From contig NZ_LISW01000008.1 of assembly GCF_001905735.1 (NCBI RefSeq), positions 186,001 to 250,000 of the forward strand: a DNA stretch of 64,000 nucleotides. The letters run 5' to 3'. Below, piece after piece: positions 51,113 to 59,218 of the stretch. The notes below the pieces were generated by a model that did no database searches, was not told where the DNA came from, and saw only the letters and a program-made list of their open reading frames with translations. Numbering within the stretch: position 1 is the stretch's first letter; every line of letters begins with the position of its first letter. Origin of the DNA: Streptomyces sp. CB01249. GTDB taxonomy: Bacteria > Actinomycetota > Actinomycetes > Streptomycetales > Streptomycetaceae. The position numbers and the translations under genes were made by a program.

Positions 51113-51165
51113 CCGGGAGGCGTGGCTTCCCCGGGGCCGGGACCGGCGCGGGTTAGCGTGCCCGC

Positions 51166-52026
51166 ATGGCGCACGAGACCCCGGATTCCCCGCCCCCGGT
51201 CACCCCGCCCCGCCGCCGCACGCGCCTGACCCGGCGCGGCCGCCTGACACTGTTCCTCGGCTCCCTGCTCGTCCTCGCCGTGGCCGCAGCGGTGCTCGTC
51301 CCCCTGCTCACACGGGAGACGAAGACCGAGGAGACGGCCCGCACCCTGGTGATCCCCGAGGGCCGCCGGGCCACCCAGGTCTACGAGGCCGTCGACCAAG
51401 CCCTCGGCGTACCCGCCGGCACGACCGCCTCCGCCGCGCCGACGTCGGACCTGCCGCTCCCGGGCGCGGCGAAGGGGAACCCCGAGGGCTACCTCTACCC
51501 GGCGACGTACCCGGTCACCTCCGCGACCACCCCGAAGAGCCTGCTGCGCTACATGACCGACACGGCGGGCCGGCACTTCGGCGCCGACCACATCACGGCG
51601 GGCGCCCGCCGCAACGACGTCACCGTCTACCAGACGGTGACCATCGCCAGCATCGTCCAGGCCGAGGCGGACACCGGGACCGACATGGGCAAGGTCGCCC
51701 GCGTCATTCACAACCGCCTGGACCGGGGCATGCCGCTCCAGATGGACTCCACCCTCAACTACGCGTTGAACCGCAGCACCCTGGACACCACCACGGGCGA
51801 CACCAAGCTCGACAGCCCCTACAACAGCTACGCCCACAAGGGCCTCCCGCCCACGCCCATCGGCAACCCGGGCGAACAGGCGATGACCGCCGCGATCACC
51901 CCCACCCCGGGCCCCTGGCTGTACTTCGTGACGGTGGCCCCGGGCGACACCCGCTTCACGGACGACTACGCGGAACAGCAGCGCAACGTGGCGGAGTTCA
52001 ACCGGAACCGTGGGGGAGGGGGATGA
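51166..52026 (+). CDS. MltG-like endolytic transglycosylase
   Basis: This 286-residue protein is anchored by one N-terminal helix (LTLFLGSLLVLAVAAAVLVP). The YceG/MltG domain shows GYLYPATYPV, TIASIVQAEADTGTDMGKVA (catalytic Glu) and VIHNRLDRGMPLQMDSTLNY, and ends at PPTPIGNPGEQAM. The family cuts nascent glycan strands and sets their length. It is shorter than standard MltG (about 340 residues or more) and lacks most of the LysM-like part. The main mltG usually lies beside aroE/ruvX genes, so this is probably a paralogue. Confidence 0.87.
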   Translation: MAHETPDSPPPVTPPRRRTRLTRRGRLTLFLGSLLVLAVAAAVLVPLLTRETKTEETARTLVIPEGRRATQVYEAVDQALGVPAGTTASAAPTSDLPLPGAAKGNPEGYLYPATYPVTSATTPKSLLRYMTDTAGRHFGADHITAGARRNDVTVYQTVTIASIVQAEADTGTDMGKVARVIHNRLDRGMPLQMDSTLNYALNRSTLDTTTGDTKLDSPYNSYAHKGLPPTPIGNPGEQAMTAAITPTPGPWLYFVTVAPGDTRFTDDYAEQQRNVAEFNRNRGGGG

Positions 52027-52041
52027 GAGGAGGCCTCGGCA

Positions 52042-53148
52042 TCAGGCGAAGGCGGGCACCTCTGCGGGCGCCGTAGCCGTCCCCTCGCGCAGCAGCGCGA
52101 CGATCTCCCGCACGGCGGCGCGTCCGGCACGGTTGGCGCCGATCGTGCTGGCGGAGGGGCCGTAGCCGACGAGATGGATGCGCGGATCGCGTACGGCGCG
52201 GGTGCCCTCGACCTGGATGCCGCCGCCGCGCTCCCGCAGCCGCAGCGGGGCGAGATGGTCGATGGCCGCGCGGAAACCGGTGGCCCAGAGGATGACGTCG
52301 GCCTCGATGCGGCGGCCGTCGTCCCAGGCGACACCGGTGGGTGTGATCCGGTCGAACATGGGGAGGCGGTCCAGCACCCCGGACTCACGGGCGCGCCGGA
52401 TGGCGTCGTTGACGGGCAGCCCGGTCACGCTGACCACGCTCTGCGGCGGCAGCCCGCGCCGGACCCGTTCCTCCACCATGGCGACGGCGGCCCGACCCTG
52501 GTCCGCCCCGAAGGGCCCCTCCCGGAAGACCGGCGGCCGACGCGTGACCCAGTGCGTTTCCGCCGCCACCTCGGCGATCTCCATCAGATGCTGCGTACCG
52601 GAGGCGCCGCCGCCGACGACGACCACCCGCTGTCCGGCGAACGCGGCCGGGCCGGGATAGCCCGCCGTGTGCAGCTGCCGTCCCCGGAACGTCTCCTGCC
52701 CCGGATAGCGCGGCCAGAAGGGCCGGTCCCACGTCCCGGTCGCGTTGATCAGGGCGCGCGTCGCGTACGTGCCCTCGGAGGTCTCGACGAGCAGTCGCCC
52801 GCCCTCGCCCTCGCGCACGGCGGCGACGTCGACCGGCCGGTGCACGCGCAGCCCGAAGGCGCGCTCGTACCGGTCGAAGTAGTCCCCGATGACCTCGGAC
52901 GAGGGCCGCTCCTCGTCGGCGCCGGTCAGCTCCATGCCCGGCAGCGCGTGCATCCCGTGCACCTTGCCGTACGTCAGCGAAGGCCACCGGAACTGCCAGG
53001 CGCCGCCCGGTTCCGGCGCATGGTCGAGGATCACGAAGTCACGGTCCGGCTCCAGACCGCTGCGCCGCAAGTGGTAGGCGGCGGACAGCCCCGCCTGCCC
53101 GGCACCGATCACCACGACGTCCACCGACCGCATCGCCATATCGTTCAT
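52042..53148 (-). CDS. Flavin-dependent monooxygenase/oxidoreductase (NAD(P)/FAD, Trk/YUCCA-like)
   Basis: This 368-residue protein has an FAD dinucleotide site near the N terminus (VVVIGAGQAGLSAAYHLRRS), a second NAD(P) site (VVVVGGGASGTQHLMEIAEV) and DVILWATGFRAAIDHL. The order FAD site, then NADPH GxGxxG, then ATG motif matches class B flavoprotein monooxygenases and related single-component oxidoreductases. The fingerprint FxGxxxHxxxYP appears as FRGRQLHTAGYPG. The substrate is unknown. An internal start at 53139 is possible. Confidence 0.87.
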   Translation of the reverse strand: MNDMAMRSVDVVVIGAGQAGLSAAYHLRRSGLEPDRDFVILDHAPEPGGAWQFRWPSLTYGKVHGMHALPGMELTGADEERPSSEVIGDYFDRYERAFGLRVHRPVDVAAVREGEGGRLLVETSEGTYATRALINATGTWDRPFWPRYPGQETFRGRQLHTAGYPGPAAFAGQRVVVVGGGASGTQHLMEIAEVAAETHWVTRRPPVFREGPFGADQGRAAVAMVEERVRRGLPPQSVVSVTGLPVNDAIRRARESGVLDRLPMFDRITPTGVAWDDGRRIEADVILWATGFRAAIDHLAPLRLRERGGGIQVEGTRAVRDPRIHLVGYGPSASTIGANRAGRAAVREIVALLREGTATAPAEVPAFA

Positions 53149-53235
53149 GCTTCTACCAACTACGACGGGCTCAGGGAACTTCCCGCGCGCCGTCGCTCAG
53201 CGGATTCGGCCCCGGACCACGGCAGGATGGGAATC

Positions 53236-53661
53236 ATGTCCTCTCCCGCCTTCACCACCACGGTCCTGCACCTCACGACGGGCTCGACGGAGACCGTCAC
53301 CGACCTGACATCGGACTGCGAACAGTTCCTCGCCCGCGCGGCCTCCGGCCGCGACGGCCTGCTCAACCTCTTCGTCCCTCACGCCACCGCCGGAATCGCG
53401 GTCCTGGAGACGGGCGCGGGAAGCGACGACGACCTCCTCTCCGCCCTCCACACCCTGCTCCCGGCCGACGACCGCTGGCAACACCGCCACGGCCACCCCG
53501 GCCACGGCCGCGACCACGTGGTCCCGGCCCTGATCCCCCCGCACGCCACGCTTCCGGTGATCGCGGGCCGACTGGAGCTGGGCACGTGGCAGTCGGTGTG
53601 CCTGGTCGACACGAACGTGGACAATGCGGAGCGGCGGGTGCGGTTGAGCTTCCTGGGCTGA
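53236..53661 (+). CDS. YjbQ family protein
   Basis: This 141-residue YjbQ/UPF0047 protein has conserved NLFVPHATAGIAVLET, a His cluster HGHPGHGRDHVVPALIPPH and RLELGTWQSVCLVDTN. Family members form trimers and show weak thiamine phosphate synthase activity, but the true role is uncertain. ATG 53236 is preferred over 53227 because GGATGG precedes it. Confidence 0.92.
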   Translation: MSSPAFTTTVLHLTTGSTETVTDLTSDCEQFLARAASGRDGLLNLFVPHATAGIAVLETGAGSDDDLLSALHTLLPADDRWQHRHGHPGHGRDHVVPALIPPHATLPVIAGRLELGTWQSVCLVDTNVDNAERRVRLSFLG

Positions 53662-53678
53662 CCAAGGTCTTGGACTGG

Positions 53679-53708
53679 TTGTTCATATCTGGACGATGCG
53701 TCTAATCT
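53679..53708 (+). promoter_or_regulatory. Promoter of PLP enzyme operon
   Basis: TTGTTC (53679-53684) and TAATCT (53703-53708) are separated by 18 bp, 39 bp before the ATG. The stretch is the most AT-rich in the gap. Confidence 0.5.
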
Positions 53709-53746
53709 GAGGTGCATGCCCAGTGAAAGGGAAGCCGGGATCGCCC

Positions 53747-54931
53747 ATGACCGATGAACAGCCTTCAGGCGTCACCGCCCCCGTCCTCCTCGACCGGTCC
53801 GGCGCGCGCTACCCCCTGGACGACCCGCGCTGGCGGGGCGACGACGGGGGGCCGCTTGCCGTCAGTGCGCTGACGGGGATGCGGCCGGAGCAGATCGACA
53901 CCGCCGAGCGGTCCCTCTGGCGCTACCGGGCCGTGCTTCCCGTCCCGGCCGAGCGGCGGGTGAGCCTGGGAGAAGGCTGTACGCCGATGATTCCGGTGGA
54001 CTGGGCGGGGCGGCGGGTCCATTTCAAGTTGGAGTGGTTCAATCCGACGTCCAGTTTCAAGGACCGGGGGGTGTCCGTGATGATCTCCCACCTCGTGGCG
54101 CACGGGGTCGACCGTGTGCTGGAGGACAGTTCGGGGAACGGTGGTTCCGCGGTGGCCGCCTACGCCGCCGCTGCTGGGGTCCGGGCCAAGATCATCGTCC
54201 CCGCCGCGACCTCGGCGGCCAAGGTCCTCCAGGCCCGGGCGTACGGGGCCGAGATCGAGCTCGTGGCAGGCACCCGTGATGAGGTCTCGGAGGAGGCGAT
54301 CCGGCAGGCGGAGCGGATTCCGTATGCCAGCCACAACTGGCACCCCATGTTCCTCCAGGGCACCAAGACCGTCGCGTACGAGATGTGGGAGTCGCTGGGC
54401 TTCACCGCGCCCGACAACGTGGTGCTCGTGGCGGGGGCCGGCAGCAACGTCATCGGGTGCGACCTCGCGTTCGGCGAGATGCTGGCCGCCGGGCAGATCG
54501 ACCGGCTCCCGCGCCTCTTCGTCGGGCAGCCCGAGCACTGGGCGACCATCGCCGACACGTTCAACGGCATCGACCCGGCCTCGCGCGGCGCGCGGGTGCC
54601 GACGATCGCCGAGGGCGCGTCCATCGCCCGCCCGGTCCGGCTGCCCGAGGCCGTGGAGGCCATTCGCCGGTCCGGCGGAGCCGCGTACGCCGTACCCGAG
54701 GCGGAGATCCACGCCGCCGTCCGCGCCCTGAGCGCCCGCGGCCTGTACGCCGAGCCCACCAGCAGTGTCGCCGCGGCAACCCTCGACCACTTCATCGCGT
54801 CCGGTGAGATCGCCCCGGACGAGACCACCGTCGTCGTGCTCACCGGCGCGGGTCTCAAGTCCGCCGAGAAGATGGCCGCGGTCTTCGGCGGCCACGACGA
54901 CGGCCCCCGGGAAGCGGGCGGCACACGATGA
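53747..54931 (+). CDS. PLP-dependent enzyme of the threonine synthase fold
   Basis: This 394-residue fold-type II PLP enzyme has its Schiff-base Lys in FNPTSSFKDRGVSVMI, the phosphate/carboxylate-binding loop SSGNGGSAVAAYAAAAG and the closing VVLTGAGLKSAEKMA. It resembles threonine synthase but is shorter at the N terminus and is not next to thrB or hom. Diaminopropionate ammonia-lyase and related amino acid lyases share this look. The next gene, a YheO/DauR-like regulator, overlaps by ATGA, which points to amino acid (perhaps D-amino acid) catabolism; the reaction is not established. Confidence 0.85.
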   Translation: MTDEQPSGVTAPVLLDRSGARYPLDDPRWRGDDGGPLAVSALTGMRPEQIDTAERSLWRYRAVLPVPAERRVSLGEGCTPMIPVDWAGRRVHFKLEWFNPTSSFKDRGVSVMISHLVAHGVDRVLEDSSGNGGSAVAAYAAAAGVRAKIIVPAATSAAKVLQARAYGAEIELVAGTRDEVSEEAIRQAERIPYASHNWHPMFLQGTKTVAYEMWESLGFTAPDNVVLVAGAGSNVIGCDLAFGEMLAAGQIDRLPRLFVGQPEHWATIADTFNGIDPASRGARVPTIAEGASIARPVRLPEAVEAIRRSGGAAYAVPEAEIHAAVRALSARGLYAEPTSSVAAATLDHFIASGEIAPDETTVVVLTGAGLKSAEKMAAVFGGHDDGPREAGGTR

Positions 54932-55569
54932 CCGGCCCCACCGGCGATCCGGACGACGAACACCTCGTACGCGAAGCCGAGCGCATCGCCGTCGCCGTCG
55001 GGCGGATGTTCCCCGGGCTGTGCGAGGTCGTCCTCCACGATCTGCGCCGCCCCGACCACGCCATCCGCGCGATCGAGAACAACCTGTCCGGACGGCAGGT
55101 CGGCGACCCCGCCACCGAACTGGGCCTGCGCCGCATCGCGGACCCCGACTACCCCGGCGTCGTCCAGAACTACAGCAACCGGTTCCCGGACGGGCGCCCC
55201 GCCAAGAGCACATCGATCGGCATCAGGAACGCGGAGGGACGCTATGTCGCGGCCCTCTGCCTCAACCTGGACGTCAGTACGCTCTCGCCCCTGGCCCTCA
55301 CCCTGGCCAACCTCGTCGCCACGGACGTCCGGCATCAGGGCGAGGCCCTGGAGACACTGCGCGACCGCGGCGGCCGCGAACTCCGGGCGGTCATCGACGC
55401 GTTCGCGGCGGAGCGCTCCAGCACTCCGTGCGGCCTCAACCGTGAGCAGAAGCGCGAGCTGGTCCGGCGGCTGCACCGCGACGGGTTCTTCGAGGCGCGC
55501 AGCTCCGCCCAGCTCATCGCCGACCAGTTGGGCGTTTCGCGGGCGACCGTCTACAACTACACGAAGTAG
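54928..55569 (+). CDS. YheO/DauR-like transcriptional regulator
   Basis: This 213-residue protein has an N-terminal PAS-like YheO domain (about 20-125: LCEVVLHDLRRPDHAIRAIE, SIGIRNAEGRYVAALCLNLD) and a C-terminal HTH_22 (about 160-213: LVRRLHRDGFFEARSSAQLI, ADQLGVSRATVYNYTK). DauR represses D-arginine catabolism in Pseudomonas. The four-base overlap with the PLP enzyme gene implies coupled translation and probable autoregulation of the operon. Confidence 0.92.
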   Translation: MTGPTGDPDDEHLVREAERIAVAVGRMFPGLCEVVLHDLRRPDHAIRAIENNLSGRQVGDPATELGLRRIADPDYPGVVQNYSNRFPDGRPAKSTSIGIRNAEGRYVAALCLNLDVSTLSPLALTLANLVATDVRHQGEALETLRDRGGRELRAVIDAFAAERSSTPCGLNREQKRELVRRLHRDGFFEARSSAQLIADQLGVSRATVYNYTK

Positions 55570-55592
55570 CCGTGCGGACGAGCAAGGGATCC

Positions 55593-56000
55593 ATGATGAG
55601 CGAACCGGCCAAGCCCGAGGTCCAGGTGCCGGAGGGTGCCGCGCCCACCGAGCTGACGACCCGGGACCTGGTGGTGGGGGAGGGGCCGGAGGCGCTGCCG
55701 GGCCGGGTGGTGCAAATCCACTACGTCGGCGTCGCGTTCGCGTCCGGGAGGGAGTTCGACTCCTCCTGGGAGCAGGACCGGCCGTTCAAGTTCGCCGTGG
55801 GCGGGGGCAAGGCCATCAAGGGCCTGGACCGGGGCCTGCGGGGCATGAGGGCGGGTGGCCGCCGCGAGATCATCGTTCCCCCGCGCCTCGGCTACGGCAA
55901 GCAGTCGCCCTCCGCCTTCATCCCGCCGCACTCGACCCTGATCTTCGTCGTGGACCTGCTTACGGTGGTGGGCCCGGGCGGCTCGACGGGACCGGCCTGA
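55593..56000 (+). CDS. FKBP-type peptidyl-prolyl isomerase
   Basis: This 135-residue single-domain FKBP has VVQIHYVGVAFASGREFDSS, FAVGGGKAIKGLDRGLRGMR, GGRREIIVPPRLGYGKQSP and IPPHSTLIFVVDLL, all near-standard. No signal peptide is present, so it is cytosolic. It lies 23 bp after the regulator on the same strand and may be read through. Two adjacent ATG codons leave the start uncertain by one residue. Confidence 0.93.
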   Translation: MMSEPAKPEVQVPEGAAPTELTTRDLVVGEGPEALPGRVVQIHYVGVAFASGREFDSSWEQDRPFKFAVGGGKAIKGLDRGLRGMRAGGRREIIVPPRLGYGKQSPSAFIPPHSTLIFVVDLLTVVGPGGSTGPA

Positions 56001-56001
56001 C

Positions 56002-57237
56002 CTACCGGCCGCCCCGGCGACGGCGCGCGCGCTCGAACTCGGCGTGGTCCGCGATCCACGGGCCCAGCCCGTCGAGCGCGGCGCACCCGCCCCGGACGAA
56101 GGCGCTCACCAGGCTCCGGTACCCGCTGATCCCGTCGACCAGGGCGTACTCGACCCGGTACTCCGGCTCGGCCCCGCCCCGGCCCTTGCGCACGGTCGTG
56201 ATCCGGGCGAGGGAGTCCGCGTAGAAGTGGACCTGGATCCCCTCGCCCCGCTCCTCGTCCTCGATGGTGAAGACCTCGTTGTCCGACCCGACACGGTCCT
56301 CGACGAACTCCCAGAACTCCACGGCGGCGGTACGGGGGCTGCCAGGGCGCCATGTCTTCTCGGCGCCCTTGTCGTCGGTGAACGACAGGACCCCGCGGCC
56401 GACGGCAGGCTCCTCGTAGGCATCCAGGGGCGTGCTCCTGGCGCGGTCGACGGCCTCCGAGCACATCAGGAAGCTCACGGTGCGCACCGCGTCGTCGGCG
56501 AGTTCCGGGTGGGCCCGGCGTATGGCCGACTCGACCGCCGCCGCCATCCGCTCCCAGCCCCGCTTGTCCGTGCCGCGCCTGCCGCGTCGCGGATCGCGGT
56601 CGATCCGCAGACCGTCGCACGCGTGTTCCGCGGTGGTGACCACCCGCATGACCCCGGGCAGCAGCGCCGGGTCGACGGCGTCGGGCAGCCGCCTCGGGAT
56701 CGTCGCGCCGTGCACGTACTGGCCCGTGTACCGCAGAACCGCCGCGTCGAGCGGACCGAGCACGGTGCCGCGCTCGGCGCGACGGCGTTCGGCGCGGTAC
56801 TCCTGGGCCCGTTTCGCGTCGGACGCCTCGGTCGCCGTGCGCATCGCCGCACAGACCTGGCCCCGTTCGAGCAGGTCGACGTCGGCCCCGTGGGCGATGA
56901 GCCGGTCCTTGTCCCAGGGGGCGCGCCGGAAGTACGCGTCGACATCGGCGGGCGCGGCGAGAAGGACCGGGTCCAGGAGCGCGGCGGCGGCGTCCTCGTC
57001 GAGCCGCCCCCGCGTCCCGGCGGCCTCGCACAGCGGAAGGACCGCACTCCACAGCAGCAGGTGCCTGCCCAGATCCTCGCGGATCACCGCGAGATGGTCC
57101 TCCCCGACCGGGAACGTGAACGTCCGGGGCTCATGGTTGGCGTCCGCCCCGGCCCCGAGCATCAGCTTCAGCACCCCGTCCTCGCGGACCACGCTCGGGA
57201 TCCAGCCACTCCCACGGGTGAAAACGACCTCGCTCAT
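56002..57237 (-). CDS. Hypothetical protein, 411 residues
   Basis: The family is recognised only as an uncharacterised actinobacterial type (resembling DUF6357). It has an N-terminal beta segment (VVFTRGSGWIPSVVREDGVL, TFTFPVGEDHLAVIREDLGR), a helical middle with charged repeats (AKRAQEYRAERRRAERGTVL) and a C-terminal part with YRVEYALVDGISGYRSLVSA. There is no signal peptide or membrane helix. It may be a surface or toxin-immunity protein, but nothing in sequence proves this. Confidence 0.72.
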   Translation of the reverse strand: MSEVVFTRGSGWIPSVVREDGVLKLMLGAGADANHEPRTFTFPVGEDHLAVIREDLGRHLLLWSAVLPLCEAAGTRGRLDEDAAAALLDPVLLAAPADVDAYFRRAPWDKDRLIAHGADVDLLERGQVCAAMRTATEASDAKRAQEYRAERRRAERGTVLGPLDAAVLRYTGQYVHGATIPRRLPDAVDPALLPGVMRVVTTAEHACDGLRIDRDPRRGRRGTDKRGWERMAAAVESAIRRAHPELADDAVRTVSFLMCSEAVDRARSTPLDAYEEPAVGRGVLSFTDDKGAEKTWRPGSPRTAAVEFWEFVEDRVGSDNEVFTIEDEERGEGIQVHFYADSLARITTVRKGRGGAEPEYRVEYALVDGISGYRSLVSAFVRGGCAALDGLGPWIADHAEFERARRRRGGR

Positions 57238-57265
57238 GCCCCCAGTCTTCCCCACGGCCCGGGCT

Positions 57266-58117
57266 TCAGGAGGAGGCGGTCCCGCCGTCCAGCAGGAAGG
57301 ACCGGATGTGGGCGCTGAGCTCCTCCGGCTGGTCCTCGGGGATCAGGGTGTAGCTGTCCTCGATCTCCACGAGCCGCCCCTTGGGCAGGAGCCCGGCGAG
57401 CCTGCGCCCGTGCTCCGGGGGCATGACCTTGTCCTCGGCCGCCCACACCACGAGGGCGGGCCGGTCGAAGTCCCGCAGCCGCTCCGCCCAGCCGAGCAGG
57501 ACGCTCTTCGGCGGGACGCCCAGCACGTACTTGCGCAGGTCCCGGCGGATCTCACCGGAGGTCCACAGCGGGGTGAACCAGGCGTCCATCACCTCGTGCG
57601 GGACCGGGCGCTTGCTCATCCAGCCCCAGGTCACGGGCAGCCGGCGCATCGGCTTCAGCTTCAGCAGCCTGAAGGCGAGGTTGATGCCGCCCGGCAGCCT
57701 CGCCGAGGTGAACAGGTTGCTGCCCGGCACGCCCGGCGGGAAGTTGTCGAACGCCTCGCACGACGTGATGACGAGCCGCCCGACCCGCTCGTCCCTGCCC
57801 TCGGAAACCAGGGCCAGCGCACCGCCCCAGTCGCACATCACCAGCGTGACGTCCCGCAGGTCGAGCCGGTCGAGGAACTCGGCGACCAGCCGGGCCACGC
57901 CCGCGACCGACAGGTCCGCGTCGGGGCGCATCGGCCGGCGGTGGCCCCCGAGGGGCAGCGTCGGCACCACACAGCGGAAATCGGCCCGCAGGGGCTCCAC
58001 CACGTTCCGCCACAGGGAGCCGTCCATCGCGACGCCGTGCAGCAGGACCACGACCGGTCCCTCTCCGCCGGTGTCCAGATATTCGACCGTCCCGGCCGAA
58101 AGGTCCACCTCAGCCAT
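57266..58117 (-). CDS. Alpha/beta hydrolase with Asp nucleophile but no clear catalytic His
   Basis: This 283-residue alpha/beta hydrolase has the oxyanion loop LLHGVAMDG and the nucleophile elbow MCDWGGALAL (Asp about 96), like haloalkane dehalogenases and epoxide hydrolases. The segment where the His usually lies (GHF.PEDQPEEL) reads DSYTLIPEDQPEEL, with Tyr and Thr instead. This variant recurs in actinobacterial relatives, so it may be functional in another way. It lies 28 bp upstream of the hypothetical gene on the same strand. Confidence 0.87.
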   Translation of the reverse strand: MAEVDLSAGTVEYLDTGGEGPVVVLLHGVAMDGSLWRNVVEPLRADFRCVVPTLPLGGHRRPMRPDADLSVAGVARLVAEFLDRLDLRDVTLVMCDWGGALALVSEGRDERVGRLVITSCEAFDNFPPGVPGSNLFTSARLPGGINLAFRLLKLKPMRRLPVTWGWMSKRPVPHEVMDAWFTPLWTSGEIRRDLRKYVLGVPPKSVLLGWAERLRDFDRPALVVWAAEDKVMPPEHGRRLAGLLPKGRLVEIEDSYTLIPEDQPEELSAHIRSFLLDGGTASS

Positions 58118-58318
58118 GTCCCGTCTCCTCCCCGCGCACATGTTGGCCCACTCCTTGAGGAATCTGTCACCGCCGGGGAGGCCGGGCGACGGGTTTCGGC
58201 CAGGCCGGTCGGCCCCGCCGGGAACACCGGGTCCGGTCCGGGCGGTTGCATGACCGGGGGCGCGGCGCGTCAGCCGCGCCCCCGTACCGCATGCTCGTTT
58301 CCGCTGGAGGACTGTGTG

Positions 58319-59152
58319 ATGACTGACCGGCCGCTGACCCTCATGGCAGTGCACGCCCACCCCGACGACGAGGCCACCGGGACCGGGGGCGTGCTCGCCC
58401 GGTATGCGGCGGAAGGCATCCGTACGGTGCTGGTGACCTGTACCGACGGCGGTTGCGGTGACGGGCCGGGCGGCGTGAAGCCGGGGGATCCCGGGCACGA
58501 TCCGGCGGCCGTCGCCGTGATGCGCCGCCGGGAGCTGGAGGCCAGTTGCGAGGTCCTGAAGATCAGCGATCTGGAGACGCTCGACTACGCCGACTCCGGA
58601 ATGATGGGCTGGCCGGCGAATGACGCGCCCGGCTCCTTCTGGGGGACGCCCGTGGAGGAGGGCGCCGCCCGGCTCGCCGAGCTGATGCTCCACTACCGGC
58701 CCGATGTGGTCGTCACCTACGACGAGAACGGCTTCTACGGCCACCCCGACCACATCCAGGCCAACCGCATCACGATGGCCGCCCTGGAGCTGACCGGGCT
58801 CACGCCGAAGGTCTACTGGACGACGGCCCCGCGCTCGATGATGCAGCGCTTCGGCGAGATGATGCGCGAGTTCGGCGAGGACCTGCCGGAGCCCGACCCG
58901 GAGGAGACCGCCGCGATGGCGGAGATCGGCCTGCCCGACGACGAGATCACCACCTGGGTCGACACCACCGCGTTCAGCGGCCAGAAGTTCGACTCCCTCG
59001 CCGCGCACGCCAGCCAGGGCGAGAACATCTTCTTCCTCAAGATGGGCAAGGAGCGGTTCGGCGAGATGATGGGCGTGGAACCCTTCGTGCGCGTCCGGGA
59101 CACCACCGACGCCCCCGTCCCCGAGAACGACCTCTTCGCCGGACTGCGCTGA
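58319..59152 (+). CDS. PIG-L family deacetylase
   Basis: This 277-residue zinc hydrolase has the metal motif AVHAHPDDEATGTGGVLARY and the second His segment YGHPDHIQANRIT. Relatives remove acetyl groups from amino sugars (MshB) or cleave mycothiol conjugates (Mca). The length and CTDGGCGDGPGG region resemble Mca/MshB-type proteins of mycothiol-using bacteria, but specificity cannot be fixed. TGGAGG lies about 10 bp before the ATG. Confidence 0.9.
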   Translation: MTDRPLTLMAVHAHPDDEATGTGGVLARYAAEGIRTVLVTCTDGGCGDGPGGVKPGDPGHDPAAVAVMRRRELEASCEVLKISDLETLDYADSGMMGWPANDAPGSFWGTPVEEGAARLAELMLHYRPDVVVTYDENGFYGHPDHIQANRITMAALELTGLTPKVYWTTAPRSMMQRFGEMMREFGEDLPEPDPEETAAMAEIGLPDDEITTWVDTTAFSGQKFDSLAAHASQGENIFFLKMGKERFGEMMGVEPFVRVRDTTDAPVPENDLFAGLR

Positions 59153-59174
59153 CCCCCGGGCCGCCCGGCCGCGT

Positions 59175-59213
59175 CCCTCCGGCTCACACCCTGCCCGGGT
59201 GTGAGCCGGAGGG
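59175..59213. terminator. Bidirectional terminator
   Basis: CCCTCCGGCTCACACCC and GGGTGTGAGCCGGAGGG form a perfect 17-bp stem with a five-base loop between the PIG-L gene and the convergent DUF4246 gene. Confidence 0.88.
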
Positions 59214-59218
59214 CGTAC

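Noticed and set aside
53747..54931. Calling the PLP enzyme threonine synthase
   Set aside because: The fold agrees, but context with a YheO/DauR-like regulator and lack of thr genes do not support a biosynthetic role.
56432..59152. 906-residue protein ending in the PIG-L domain
   Set aside because: The first 630 residues are antisense to the hypothetical and hydrolase genes. The PIG-L domain starts at ATG 58319 after a ribosome binding site.
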